In this document: one piece after another, positions 56,172 to 64,000 of the stretch
Numbering within the stretch: position 1 is the first letter of the stretch
How the letters are laid out: each line of letters begins with the position of its first letter
Assembly: GCF_000878135.1 (NCBI RefSeq)
Contig: NZ_JXQZ01000028.1
Coordinates: 1-64,000 of the forward strand
Direction of reading: 5' to 3'
Source of the DNA: Frigoribacterium sp. MEB024
GTDB lineage: Bacteria > Actinomycetota > Actinomycetes > Actinomycetales > Microbacteriaceae
DNA length: 64,000 bases
Position numbers and translations under genes: made by a program
The notes under the pieces: model-generated
The model's database searches: none
Told to the model about the DNA's origin: nothing
The model's input: the letters and a program-made list of their open reading frames with translations, nothing else

Positions 56172-57410
56172 ATGGTCGACCGCCGCCTGCCGAAGTTCCA
56201 CGACCTCGCGCCGCTCATGCAGTTCAAGAAGCCCACCTTCGACCTCAAGGCGAAGCGCCTCCGCGAGGCGCTGACGATCGAGGACCTCCGGCGCATCGCG
56301 AAGCGGCGGACGCCCACGGCGGCGTTCGACTACACCGACGGCAGCGCCGAGGCCGAGATCTCGCTGCGACGCGCACGACAGGCGTTCCGCGACGTGCAGT
56401 TCAACCCGGCGATCCTGCACGACGTCGCGACGGTGGACACCGGGTGGGACGTGCTCGGGAGGCGGGTCGAGCAGCCGTTCGGGATCGCACCGACCGGCTT
56501 CACCCGCATGATGCAGACCGAGGGCGAGAAGGCGGGTGCCGCCGCGGCCGCCGCCGCGGGCATCCCGTTCAGCCTGTCGACGATGGGCACGGCGAGCGTC
56601 GAGGACGTCGCGGCCGCCGCACCCGGGGGCCGGAACTGGTTCCAGCTGTACATGTGGAAGGACCGCGACCGATCGATGGCGCTGGTCGACCGGGCGGCGA
56701 AGGCCGGGTTCGACACGCTGCTGGTGACGGTGGACGTCCCGGTCGCGGGGGCGCGCCTCCGGGATTCGCGCAACGGCATGACGATCCCGCCCTCGCTGAC
56801 GCCGAAGACGATCATCGACGCGTTGCCCCGGCCGTGGTGGTGGGTGGACTTCCTCACGACCGAGCCGCTCGCGTTCGCGTCGCTCGACCGCTGGTCGGGC
56901 ACGGTCGCCGAGCTGCTGAACACCATGTTCGACCCGACGGTCACCTACGACGACCTGGCCTGGATCAAATCACAGTGGCCGGGCAAGCTCGTCGTCAAGG
57001 GCGTGCAGACCGTCGACGACGCCCGCCGCGTGACCGATCTCGGCGTCGACGCGCTCATCCTGTCGAACCACGGCGGGCGTCAACTCGACCGGGCGCCGAT
57101 CCCGTTCCACCTGCTGCCCGACGTCGTGAAGGAGGTCGGCGCCGACACCGAGGTCCATCTCGACACGGGCATCATGTCGGGTGCCGACATCGTCGCCGCG
57201 GTCGCGCTCGGGGCCCGGTTCACCCTGATCGGCCGGGCCTACCTGTACGGGCTGATGGCCGGCGGACGCGAGGGCGTCGACCGGGCGATCGAGATCCTGT
57301 CGGTCGAGATCGCCCGCACGATGCGTCTGCTCGGGGTCAACTCCCTCGACGAACTCGAGCCCCGGCACGTCACCCAGCTCGAGCGCCTGGTGCCGCGCGC
57401 TCGCGGGTGA
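56172..57410 (+). CDS. lldD: FMN-dependent L-lactate dehydrogenase
   Basis: 412 residues, alpha-hydroxy-acid oxidase family: [35 protein letters not shown], and active-site His-Gly-Gly-Arg-Gln in [15 protein letters not shown]. It oxidizes the L-lactate produced by the fused RhaD enzyme to pyruvate, thus completing rhamnose breakdown. It follows the kinase by 37 bases and is the last gene of the operon, ending before a family A palindrome. Confidence 0.92.
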   Translation: MVDRRLPKFHDLAPLMQFKKPTFDLKAKRLREALTIEDLRRIAKRRTPTAAFDYTDGSAEAEISLRRARQAFRDVQFNPAILHDVATVDTGWDVLGRRVEQPFGIAPTGFTRMMQTEGEKAGAAAAAAAGIPFSLSTMGTASVEDVAAAAPGGRNWFQLYMWKDRDRSMALVDRAAKAGFDTLLVTVDVPVAGARLRDSRNGMTIPPSLTPKTIIDALPRPWWWVDFLTTEPLAFASLDRWSGTVAELLNTMFDPTVTYDDLAWIKSQWPGKLVVKGVQTVDDARRVTDLGVDALILSNHGGRQLDRAPIPFHLLPDVVKEVGADTEVHLDTGIMSGADIVAAVALGARFTLIGRAYLYGLMAGGREGVDRAIEILSVEIARTMRLLGVNSLDELEPRHVTQLERLVPRARG

Positions 57411-57415
57411 CACCC

Positions 57416-57476
57416 CACACCGCGTCTCGTGCAGCGCACCCCGACCAGTCGCGGTGCGGTGCACGAGACGCGGTGC
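57416..57476. repeat. Palindromic element, family A, copy 2
   Basis: Same 61-bp element as at 36090-36150 with three substitutions; 16-bp arms at 57418-57433 and 57460-57475. Located between the convergent lldD and terC genes, a position suited to a two-way terminator. Confidence 0.8.
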
Positions 57477-57491
57477 TGTTCGAGCCGCCGC

Positions 57492-58532
57492 CTAGTGGCG
57501 GGTCGGGTCGTCCGAGTCCTTGGCGACCGTGACCTTCTCGCCGTCGATCTCGTCGCGCTTGGCCTTCTGGGCGTCGCCGCGGGTCTTGGCGAGGCTGGCG
57601 ATCGTGGCGACCGTGATGGTGGCGCCGATGAACAGCAGCGAGAACCAGATCGGGATCTCGGGCACCCAGAGCAGCGGTTCGCCGCCGTTGATGAACGGCA
57701 CCTCGTTGACGTGCAGGGCGTGGAAGACGAGCTTCACGCCGATGAACGCGAGGATGATCGCGAGACCCTGCGACAGGTAGACGAGACGCTCGAGCAGTCC
57801 ACCGATCAGGAAGTACAGCTGGCGCAGCCCCATCAGGGCGAAGGCGTTGGCGGTGAAGACGATGTAGGCCTCGTTGGTGAGCCCGTAGATCGCGGGGATC
57901 GAGTCGAGGGCGAACACCAGGTCGACGAAGCCGATCGCGATGACGCAGAGCAGCAGCGGCGTGACGAAGCGCTTGCCGCCCTTCTTGACCGTGAACTTGT
58001 CCTCGTGGAACTCGTCGTCGACGGGCAGCACGCGGCGGGCGATCTTGACGAAGGCGTTGTCGGCCGCGTTGCCGCCGTGGTCGCCCTTGATCTGCTGGTA
58101 GGCCAGCACGAAGAGCAGGGCGCCGAAGAGGTAGAAGACCCACGAGAAGTTCTCGATCAGGGCGGCGCCGGCGGCGATGAAGCCCGCACGCATGATCAGC
58201 GCGATGACGATGCCGATCATCAGCACCTTCTGCTGGTACATGCGCGGCACGGCGAACCCGGTCATGATCAGCAGGAAGACGAACAGGTTGTCGATCGACA
58301 ACGCCTTCTCGGTGAGGTAGCCGGCGAAGTACTCGCCGCCGAAGCCCCAGCCGCTGACGAAGCCGATGCCGACGCCGAACAGCAGCGCGAGACCGATGTA
58401 GAACGCCGACCAGCGGGCGGACTCGCCGATCGTCGGCTCGTGCGGCTTGCGCACGTGGGTGAAGAACTCGAACACGAAGAACGCGATGGTGACGGCGATC
58501 GTGATGAGCCAGGTGGTCAGTGAGACGTCCAC
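57492..58532 (-). CDS. TerC family integral membrane protein
   Basis: 346 residues, about nine predicted helices. Conserved Asp-containing TerC motifs: EKALSIDNLFVFLLIM, VDLVFALDSIPAIYGLT and TANAFALMGLRQLYFLIGG. TerC proteins export metals such as manganese or confer tellurite tolerance; which applies here is unknown. The GTG start follows GGAG by about nine bases. The ~160 bases upstream were inspected for a manganese riboswitch (yybP-ykoY) and none was recognized. Confidence 0.9.
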   Translation of the reverse strand: MDVSLTTWLITIAVTIAFFVFEFFTHVRKPHEPTIGESARWSAFYIGLALLFGVGIGFVSGWGFGGEYFAGYLTEKALSIDNLFVFLLIMTGFAVPRMYQQKVLMIGIVIALIMRAGFIAAGAALIENFSWVFYLFGALLFVLAYQQIKGDHGGNAADNAFVKIARRVLPVDDEFHEDKFTVKKGGKRFVTPLLLCVIAIGFVDLVFALDSIPAIYGLTNEAYIVFTANAFALMGLRQLYFLIGGLLERLVYLSQGLAIILAFIGVKLVFHALHVNEVPFINGGEPLLWVPEIPIWFSLLFIGATITVATIASLAKTRGDAQKAKRDEIDGEKVTVAKDSDDPTRH

Positions 58533-58694
58533 GGGGATGCTCCGGGTGGGTCGGGCTGATGAGGCGGGTCGGGCTGAGCGGCACGAGCGGCCGGACAGCG
58601 GAGAAGGCTCCTGAGAAGACGGTACGTGGGGGTCCGCTGGGGGCGTGCCCTCAAGCGACCGTGACAGTGCTGAGAAGCTGCAGTGCGTGCAAGG

Positions 58695-59798
58695 CTAGGG
58701 CCCTCGTCGGCGAGGCGTCCGCAGGGTCGGTTGCGTTGCAGGATGTGGACGCGACAGCGGCGGCAGGTGCACCCCGGCCAGCATGCAGCGCACCGACCCG
58801 CCGGCCAGCTCGATGGTGGGCACGTCCAGGGGCAGGGGCCGGGCGTGCCTCGAGATCGTCCGGCGCTGCGCCGTCGTGAGGGACGCCCAGCCGCGTGCCG
58901 AGATCGCCAGCACGGGTCCGTCGGCCCCCGCCAGTTCGAGCGCGTTGCCGGCGAACTCGCCGAGCTGGGCGCGGGTGAGGGCGACCACCTCGCGTCCGGA
59001 GGCCGCCAGGCGCTCGACCACGCGCCTCCGTTCGCTCGTCGACTCGATCGATTCGAGGCCGACCAGGGCGAACCGCGACGCCACGCTCATCATGACGTTC
59101 GTGTGGTAGATCGGCACGCCGGTCGCGTCGGTGGCGGTGAAGGTCACGGGCTCGTGTCCGAGGTCGGAGCAGACCAGGGCGACGGCCGCCCGGTCGGCCC
59201 GGTGCGAGAGCGCGACGTAGGCGACGCGCCCGACGTGGTCGAGGACGAGCGCCCCGGTGCCCTCGACGACGATCCCGCGCCGTTCGAGCGGCGAACGGTC
59301 GAGCACCTCGGTCACGAGGTACCGCTCGCGCAGCAGGTCCACCACGTCCGTCCGTCGCTCGCCCCGGCGGTTCGGCGAGTGCATGGGGTAGAGCACCACC
59401 CGGCCGTCGTCGTGGGTCGAGAACCAGTTGTTCGGGAACACCCCGTCGGGCCGGTCGGTCCGCTCGTCGTCGACGAGGTGCACCGTGACGCCCGCCGCGC
59501 GCAGTGCCTCGGCCGCCCGGGTCACCTCGTCGAACGCACGTGCCGCGAGCTGGGCCCGGGTCGCGTCCACCTCGGCCGGGTCGGTCTGGAACGCGTTGTC
59601 GGCCGCGGTCTGCGGGTTCGGCGTGAAGTGGTGCGGCCGCACCATCACGACCGCGGCGGGCGACTGGACGGCCGTCCGCGCCTCCTCGTCGGCGCTTCGG
59701 GTGCGCGAGGAGGCGCGGAGTGCGGGGGACGCCGCCGACGTCACCGCGGCGGTGGCCGGGGACGAGGAGGCGCGGGGCGGGGGAGCGACGGTCGTCAC
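58695..59798 (-). CDS. ctlX: CtlX-like amidinohydrolase (citrulline/arginine-type)
   Basis: About 367 residues from a GTG at 59798; the enzyme core begins VVMVRPHHFTPNPQTAADNAFQ and includes GVFPNNWFSTHDDGRV, RGIVVEGTGALVLD, HTNVMMSV and the catalytic-Cys region GSVRCMLAG, all typical of CtlX/arginine-deiminase-fold hydrolases. An ATG at 59645 would start inside the conserved strand, so the longer form is more likely. Its first 50 residues contain three dispersed-motif copies. Downstream of ornithine cyclodeaminase by 53 bases, forming an arginine/ornithine catabolic unit. Confidence 0.8.
   Translation of the reverse strand: MTTVAPPPRASSSPATAAVTSAASPALRASSRTRSADEEARTAVQSPAAVVMVRPHHFTPNPQTAADNAFQTDPAEVDATRAQLAARAFDEVTRAAEALRAAGVTVHLVDDERTDRPDGVFPNNWFSTHDDGRVVLYPMHSPNRRGERRTDVVDLLRERYLVTEVLDRSPLERRGIVVEGTGALVLDHVGRVAYVALSHRADRAAVALVCSDLGHEPVTFTATDATGVPIYHTNVMMSVASRFALVGLESIESTSERRRVVERLAASGREVVALTRAQLGEFAGNALELAGADGPVLAISARGWASLTTAQRRTISRHARPLPLDVPTIELAGGSVRCMLAGVHLPPLSRPHPATQPTLRTPRRRGP
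59674..59778. repeat. Cluster of three dispersed 16-bp motif copies
   Basis: Reverse copy GTCCGCGCCTCCTCGTCG (59674-59691), forward copies CGAGGAGGCGCGGAG (59706-59720) and GACGAGGAGGCGCGGGGC (59761-59778), all in the N-terminal extension of the CtlX gene. Confidence 0.7.
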
Positions 59799-59851
59799 GA
59801 CGGTCTCGGCGCTGTTCGTGCGGCGGGTGCCGGTCCGGGTCGGCCGACGAC

Positions 59852-60883
59852 TCAGACGCCGACGGGCCGACGGGCGGCGACGAGGCCGAAGAGGTCCTTC
59901 GGGTCGTCGGGATCGGCGACGAGGTCGATCTCGACGGCGTAGTCCGTGCCCACGACGTCCTCGCGCAGGTACTTGAGGGCGCAGACGTCCTCGATGGCGA
60001 AGCCGACCGAGTCGAAGATCGTGATCTGCTCGTCGCTCGTCCGCCCGGGGCGCTGCCCGGCGACGACCTGCCACAGTTCGGTGACGGCGAAGTCGGCCGG
60101 CTGGTGCTGGATCTCGCCCTCGACGCGGGTCTGCTCGGGGTACTCGACGAAGACGTCGGCCCGGCGGAGCGTCGCGGGGTCGAGCTCGGTCTTGCCCGGG
60201 CAGTCGCCGCCGATCGCGTTGACGTGGACGCCGGGGCGGACGGCCTCGTCGGGCAGCACGATCGCGTTCTGCTTGTCGGCCGTGCAGGTCGTGATGACGT
60301 CGGCGCCGTCGGCCGCCTCGCCGGGGCTCGCGCACACCGTGATGTCGAAGCCGAGCGGCTCGAGGTTGCGGACGAACTTCGCGGTGGCGCGGGGGTCGAC
60401 GTCGAAGACGCGGACCGTCTCGAGTCCGAGGGAGGCGCGCATCGCCAGGGCCTGGAACTCGGCTTGTGAACCGGCGCCGATCAGGGCGAGCACGCGCGAG
60501 TCGGCCCGGGCGAGGCGCTTGGCGGCCATGGCGCTCGTGGCGGCGGTGCGGAGCGCCGTCAGGATCGTCATCTCGGCGAGGAAGGTCGGGTAGCCCGTGT
60601 CGACGTCGGCGAGCACGCCGAAGGCGGTGACGGTCTGGTAACCGCGTCCCGGGTTCGACGGGTGGCCGTTGACGTACTTGAAGCCGTAGGTCTCGCTGTC
60701 GCTGGCCGGCATCAGCTCGATGACGCCGATGGGGCTGTGGGAGGCGACGCGGGGCGACTTGTCGAAGGCGGGCCACCGGGCGAAGTCGCGCTCGAGGGCG
60801 GTCACCATGCCGCTGGTGATCGGGCCGACCCCGCGGTCGGTGACCCATCGGATCATGTTCTGCACGTCCACGAAGCGCACCAC
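59852..60883 (-). CDS. ocd: Ornithine cyclodeaminase
   Basis: 343 residues. NAD-binding GAGSQAEFQALAM (about residue 135), GYQTVTAFG and NAIGGDCPGKTELD match the ornithine cyclodeaminase/mu-crystallin family, which converts L-ornithine to L-proline and ammonia. AGGAGGAGG lies five bases before the GTG at 60883. The gene pairs with ctlX downstream and is divergent from an Lrp/AsnC regulator, the usual partner of amino-acid catabolic genes. Confidence 0.9.
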   Translation of the reverse strand: MVRFVDVQNMIRWVTDRGVGPITSGMVTALERDFARWPAFDKSPRVASHSPIGVIELMPASDSETYGFKYVNGHPSNPGRGYQTVTAFGVLADVDTGYPTFLAEMTILTALRTAATSAMAAKRLARADSRVLALIGAGSQAEFQALAMRASLGLETVRVFDVDPRATAKFVRNLEPLGFDITVCASPGEAADGADVITTCTADKQNAIVLPDEAVRPGVHVNAIGGDCPGKTELDPATLRRADVFVEYPEQTRVEGEIQHQPADFAVTELWQVVAGQRPGRTSDEQITIFDSVGFAIEDVCALKYLREDVVGTDYAVEIDLVADPDDPKDLFGLVAARRPVGV

Positions 60884-61019
60884 GGCGACCTCCTCCTGCT
60901 CGGCCCGGCTCGGTCGTCGCGTCCGGGTGGCACCACGTTAGGACTGGGCGATGTGCAGCCACAATCACCATCGAGCGCCATTCCGCTCGCCTGATCACGC
61001 GTTCTGCGCGGTCGTGCTG

Positions 61020-61025
61020 TACGTT
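61020..61025 (+). promoter_or_regulatory. -10 box of a leaderless transcript
   Basis: TACGTT seven bases before the Lrp-type ATG at 61033. Confidence 0.45.
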
Positions 61026-61032
61026 TCGGGTC

Positions 61033-61464
61033 ATGGCGGATCTCGACGAACTCGACCGGCGCCTCCTGGCGGCCCTGCGGGTCGACGCGCGCGAGTCGGC
61101 GGCGAGCCTCGCGCGGCGGTTGGGCGTGACGCGGGCGACGATCACTTCGCGGCTCGACCGGCTCGAGGCGACGGGCACGGTGCTCGGCTACACCGTGAGG
61201 GTGCGCGAGGCCGACGACCCCGACCTGATCCGTGCCGTCGGCTTCATCGAGATCGAGGGGCGGTCGACCGACCACGTCATCCGGCAGCTGCGGGGCTTCC
61301 CCGAGGTGGCGTCGCTCCACACGACGAACGGCGGCTGGGACCTCGTCGCCGAGCTGCGCACGTCGTCGCTCGGCGAGTTCGATCGCGTGCTGGCCCGCAT
61401 CCGCAGCGTCGAGGGCGTCGTCAACAGCGAGACGAGCCTGCTGCTCAGCTCCGTCCTCCGCTGA
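61033..61464 (+). CDS. Lrp/AsnC family regulator
   Basis: 143 residues. HTH LDRRLLAALRVDARESAASLARRLGVTRATITSRLDRLE, then a RAM ligand-binding domain. It senses an amino acid, probably arginine or ornithine, and should control the divergent ocd-ctlX operon; the 149-bp gap would contain its operator, which I did not identify. A -10 box seven bases upstream suggests leaderless expression. Confidence 0.9.
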   Translation: MADLDELDRRLLAALRVDARESAASLARRLGVTRATITSRLDRLEATGTVLGYTVRVREADDPDLIRAVGFIEIEGRSTDHVIRQLRGFPEVASLHTTNGGWDLVAELRTSSLGEFDRVLARIRSVEGVVNSETSLLLSSVLR

Positions 61465-61494
61465 CCCGGTGCCCGCGGACCGCGACCTCCGCGC

Positions 61495-62463
61495 TCAGGC
61501 CGCGCCGCGCCTCCCGGCGACGATGCTCTTGAGGGCCTCGTCGAGGTGAGGGTGCTCGAATTCGTACCCGGCGTCGACGAGGTGTTCGGGCAGCACCCAC
61601 CGGCTCTTGAGCACGAGCTCGGTCTCGGTGCGGAGCACGGCCGTGCCGAGCTCGAGCATCCACCGCCAGGCGGGCAGGCCGAACGGCACGCCGAGCACGC
61701 GGCGCAGGGTGCGCATCACGGTGCGGTTGTCGCTCGGGTTCGGCGACGACAGGTTGAGCGGGCCCTCGACGGACGAGTCCGCACGGGCGAACCGGATCGC
61801 CCCGAGCACGTCGTCGACGTGTATCCAGCTGAACTTCTGCCGCCCACCGCCTCGGCCCTCGTGGTGGTACGTCCCGGCCGCGAGCCGTGCCCGGGTGGCC
61901 GGCCACGGGCCGTCGAACTGCGGCCCGCCGAGACCCGCCCGCACGAGGTTCATCAGCGGGACGAGTGCGCTGCCGTCGCCCAGCACGATCGCCATGCGCA
62001 AGGCGACGCGACGGGTGGCGGGCAGCTCGCCCGCGAAGAACTCGGCCTCCCACGCGGTGGCGACGTCGACCGAGAACCCCGAGCCGATCTCGCCGCCCGA
62101 CTCGGTCATCGGGCGGTCCTCGGCGTGGCGGTAGATCGTCGCCGTCGACGAGTTCATCCAGACCCGAGGAGGCGCGGCGCACGCGAGCACCGCCTCCTTC
62201 AGTTCGCGTGTGGTCTCGACGCGTGACCGCACGATCTCGGCGCGGTTCTCGGGGCCGTAGCGGCAGTTCACGCTCTTGCCCGCGAGGTTGACGAGCAGGT
62301 CGGCCCCGTCGAGCAGGGCGGTGATGCCGGCGGTGTCGCCCCACGACGCGTCCGGTCCGTGGCGGCCGATCAGGCTGACGCGGGCACCCTCGGCGCGGAA
62401 CGCGGCCGCGAGGTGCTGCCCGATGAAGCCGCTGGCTCCGGCGAGGACGATGTGGTCGGTCAT
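61495..62463 (-). CDS. TIGR01777-type epimerase
   Basis: 322 residues. Extended SDR with GASGFIGQHLA at the N-terminus, LLVNLAGKSVNCRY, WMNSSTATIYRHAED (the catalytic-Tyr region) and a DUF1731-like C-terminus (LGVPFGLPAWRWMLELGT, then LVDAGYEFEHPHLDEALKSI). Function in the cell is unknown; relatives include YfcH/SulA-type proteins. TAGCGT lies seven bases before the ATG at 62463. Confidence 0.88.
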   Translation of the reverse strand: MTDHIVLAGASGFIGQHLAAAFRAEGARVSLIGRHGPDASWGDTAGITALLDGADLLVNLAGKSVNCRYGPENRAEIVRSRVETTRELKEAVLACAAPPRVWMNSSTATIYRHAEDRPMTESGGEIGSGFSVDVATAWEAEFFAGELPATRRVALRMAIVLGDGSALVPLMNLVRAGLGGPQFDGPWPATRARLAAGTYHHEGRGGGRQKFSWIHVDDVLGAIRFARADSSVEGPLNLSSPNPSDNRTVMRTLRRVLGVPFGLPAWRWMLELGTAVLRTETELVLKSRWVLPEHLVDAGYEFEHPHLDEALKSIVAGRRGAA

Positions 62464-62470
62464 GGGGCTC

Positions 62471-62476
62471 ACGCTA
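62471..62476 (-). promoter_or_regulatory. -10 box of a leaderless transcript
   Basis: TAGCGT on the minus strand, seven bases upstream of ATG 62463. Confidence 0.45.
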
Positions 62477-62544
62477 GGGGACCGGTCGGTCCCCGTCCGC
62501 GCGATCCCTCGACATCGAGCAGACCTCACGTGTGGGGTGCCCGT

Positions 62545-62550
62545 TAGCCT
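62545..62550 (+). promoter_or_regulatory. -10 box of a leaderless transcript
   Basis: TAGCCT, seven bases upstream of the sulfurtransferase ATG at 62558. Confidence 0.45.
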
Positions 62551-62557
62551 CGTCGGC

Positions 62558-63400
62558 ATGAGCCATCCCCTGGTGACCGCTGCCGGGCTCGACGCGACCC
62601 TCACGGGTGGGGGAGCGGTGCGCCTTCTCGACGTCCGCTGGCGGCTCGACCGCCCGGACGGCCTCCCCGCCTTCCGCGAGGGGCACCTGCCCGGCGCGGT
62701 CTACGTGGACCTCGACACCGAGCTCGCCCGGCACGGCGCGCCCGTCGAGGGGCGGCATCCGCTGCCCGACCGGGCCGACCTGCAGGCCGCCGCGCGCCGG
62801 TGGGGGCTGCGCGACGGGGATGCCGTCGTCGTCTACGACGACCTCGGCGGGCAGTCGGCGGCTCGCGCGTGGTGGCTCCTGCGGGCCTCGGGCGTCGCCG
62901 ACGTGCGCTTGCTCGACGGCGGGCTCACGGCCTGGACGGACGCGGGCCTACCCCTCGAGCAGGGCGACGCGGACGTCGAGCCCGGCGACGTCACCCTCGG
63001 CGACGATCCGTGGCCCGTGATGGACGCCGACGCGGCCGCCTCGTGGTCGCGCACCGGTGTGCTGATCGACAGTCGGGCCGCCGAGCGCTACCGCGGCGAC
63101 GTGGAGCCCGTCGACCCGCGGGCCGGTCACGTCCCGGGTGCCGTCAACCTGCCGACGGCGGGCAACCTCGACTCCACGGGTCGGTTCGTCGATGCCGCCG
63201 CGCTGCGCGCCCGGTTCGAGGAGGCGGGGGTCACGCCCGCGACACCGGTGGCCGTCTACTGCGGCTCGGGCATCACCGCGGGCCACAACGCCTTGGCCGC
63301 GACGATCGCCGGGTTCGACCCGGTGCTCTTCGCCGGATCGTGGAGCGCCTGGTCGAACGACCCCACGCGCCCCGTCGCCACCGGCGGCCGCCCCGGGTGA
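62558..63400 (+). CDS. sseA: Two-domain rhodanese sulfurtransferase (SseA type)
   Basis: 280 residues. The first rhodanese domain (about 1-140; LLDVRWRL, HLPGAVYVDLDTEL) lacks the active Cys, with Asp in VVYDDLGGQSA. The second (about 150-280) has the catalytic Cys in VYCGSGITAGHNALA. It transfers sulfur from thiosulfate or 3-mercaptopyruvate to thiol acceptors. Start codon ATG with a -10 box seven bases upstream. Confidence 0.9.
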   Translation: MSHPLVTAAGLDATLTGGGAVRLLDVRWRLDRPDGLPAFREGHLPGAVYVDLDTELARHGAPVEGRHPLPDRADLQAAARRWGLRDGDAVVVYDDLGGQSAARAWWLLRASGVADVRLLDGGLTAWTDAGLPLEQGDADVEPGDVTLGDDPWPVMDADAAASWSRTGVLIDSRAAERYRGDVEPVDPRAGHVPGAVNLPTAGNLDSTGRFVDAAALRARFEEAGVTPATPVAVYCGSGITAGHNALAATIAGFDPVLFAGSWSAWSNDPTRPVATGGRPG

Positions 63401-63419
63401 CCGAGGGACGGGGCCGCGG

Positions 63420-63626
63420 TCAGTCGGCGTGACCGGGGACGGGGACGTCCGTCCGGTCGTCGACCACGGCGTCGACGGCCGTGAGGCGCAGGGCGTCGAT
63501 GCCGTTCATCGCCGCGCCCTTCTGCTTGTAGCCGCCGGACGAGGCGAGGACCTCGCCGTTGCCTGCCGTCAGGACGAAGCGGTACTCGCCCGAGGTGTCC
63601 TGTGTGACGACGAAGGTGCCTGCCAT
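63420..63626 (-). CDS. YegP family protein (DUF1508)
   Basis: 68 residues, one DUF1508 repeat: AGTFVVTQDTSGEYRFVLTA, NGEVLASSGGYKQKGAAMNGIDA. E. coli YegP has two such repeats; a single copy is common in actinobacteria. Small cytoplasmic protein of unknown function. GGGGA lies about four bases before the ATG at 63626. Confidence 0.85.
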   Translation of the reverse strand: MAGTFVVTQDTSGEYRFVLTAGNGEVLASSGGYKQKGAAMNGIDALRLTAVDAVVDDRTDVPVPGHAD

Positions 63627-63754
63627 GGGAGTCCCCTTGCACGAAGTGGTGCACGCGCTCTGCGTGGCGACAGCATAGGGCCGCGCCCCGACCGAGGGGC
63701 GACCCGCGTCGCCGAGCCGACCGGCGCCTCCTCGTGTGCGGTCACACCGACCGT

Positions 63755-63925
63755 TTGACATGTGAAATGCCACGTGACATACTGGATGAGTCGGTGCGGC
63801 CGCCCGCGAGTCTCGTCCCCCCTCCGAGACCGGGCGGCCGCACCGGTCCGTCTCGGTCTCGCACCGAGCACACGAGAGCGCCCGGCCCCGGATGGCAGTC
63901 GCGGTGTCGGGCGCTCTCGTCGTTC
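63755..63925 (+). ncRNA. Candidate structured non-coding transcript
   Basis: A good promoter (TTGACA 63755-63760, 17 bases, CATACT 63778-63783) faces right, into a region with no open gene on that strand. The expected RNA would start near 63790 and contain two strong stems: 63792-63806 with 63831-63845 (15 perfect pairs, plus inner GTCTCG/CGAGAC) and 63872-63884 with 63908-63920 (13 perfect pairs). The second stem followed by TCGTCGTT resembles a terminator. Length about 130-140 nt. Confidence 0.4.
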
Positions 63926-63956
63926 CCGGGCGACGGCCCGGGGGTCAGGTGCCGCG

Positions 63957-64000
63957 TCAGTCGGCCAGCAAGACCGCCATCGCGCCCTTCAGGGCCTCGC
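63957..64000 (-). CDS. C-terminal end of a gene cut by the window edge
   Basis: The last 13 codons of a minus-strand frame, ending EALKGAMAVLLAD and TGA (63957-63959). Too short to identify. The hairpin at 63872-63920 lies just downstream and could be its terminator. Confidence 0.4.
   Translation of the reverse strand, partial: EALKGAMAVLLAD

Noticed and set aside
58533-58694. Manganese riboswitch (yybP-ykoY) upstream of terC
   Set aside because: The conserved internal loop sequences of that motif could not be found; only GC-rich stems without a clear pattern.

Overview
The window is 64 kb of high-GC (about 70%) chromosomal DNA with dense gene packing on both strands. Many start codons lie 6-7 bases after a TANNNT -10 box (leaderless transcripts), ATGA stop/start overlaps are frequent, and a DUF7882-type small protein is present. 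With the RamB/GapB/GTP-PEPCK set and sortase-type cell-wall signals, this points to an actinobacterium, most likely family Microbacteriaceae; I cannot name the genus. No rRNA, tRNA or CRISPR array was seen.

Left part (1-12.4 kb): a CHRD-domain surface protein next to the start of a lipoprotein, an ECF sigma/anti-sigma pair, a Gfo/Idh/MocA oxidoreductase, an MmyB-type regulator divergent from its probable SDR target, a GIY-YIG-like protein followed by a 33-bp tandem repeat, a zinc-ribbon/endonuclease-like protein, a class II UvrA and a stress-type SDR. A lower-GC accessory patch (12.7-14.6 kb) holds a serine recombinase and an AbiV-type abortive infection gene interrupted by an in-frame TAA. 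Two regulator-enzyme pairs follow (NmrA/TetR, FAD monooxygenase/TetR), then a formate/nitrite-type channel, a VanZ-like protein and a secreted double SnoaL protein.

Middle (22.5-36 kb): a 1,811-residue surface protein with 14 tandem cadherin/Ig-like repeats, a CshA-like repeat and an LAFTG sorting signal, preceded by a leader with three adjacent stem-loops; then an MFS exporter, a glutaredoxin, a DUF6314 gene overlapping a RamB-type regulator, and divergently a gluconeogenic pair gapB-pckG.

Right part (36-57.4 kb): two adjacent LacI-controlled systems. The first (36.2-43.1 kb) is a binding-protein-dependent sugar ABC importer with a GH78 alpha-L-rhamnosidase. The second (43.1-57.4 kb) is a complete L-rhamnose pathway: RbsA-type ATPase, two permeases, binding protein, AraA-like isomerase, mutarotase, rhamnose isomerase, fused rhamnulose-1-phosphate aldolase/lactaldehyde dehydrogenase, rhamnulokinase and an FMN L-lactate dehydrogenase. 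Together they would cleave rhamnosides, import and phosphorylate rhamnose, and yield DHAP plus pyruvate via L-lactate; the neighbouring gluconeogenic genes fit growth on such substrates. The end holds TerC, an ornithine cyclodeaminase/CtlX/Lrp set, an epimerase, a sulfurtransferase and a YegP protein.

The most unusual features are not genes. A roughly 16-bp sequence, CGAGGAGGCGCGGGTC, recurs in both orientations throughout, in intergenic gaps, inside enzyme linkers, as an inverted pair forming a terminator-like hairpin, and once as the Shine-Dalgarno of a regulator. Two further families of 45-61-bp palindromes sit only between convergent genes.
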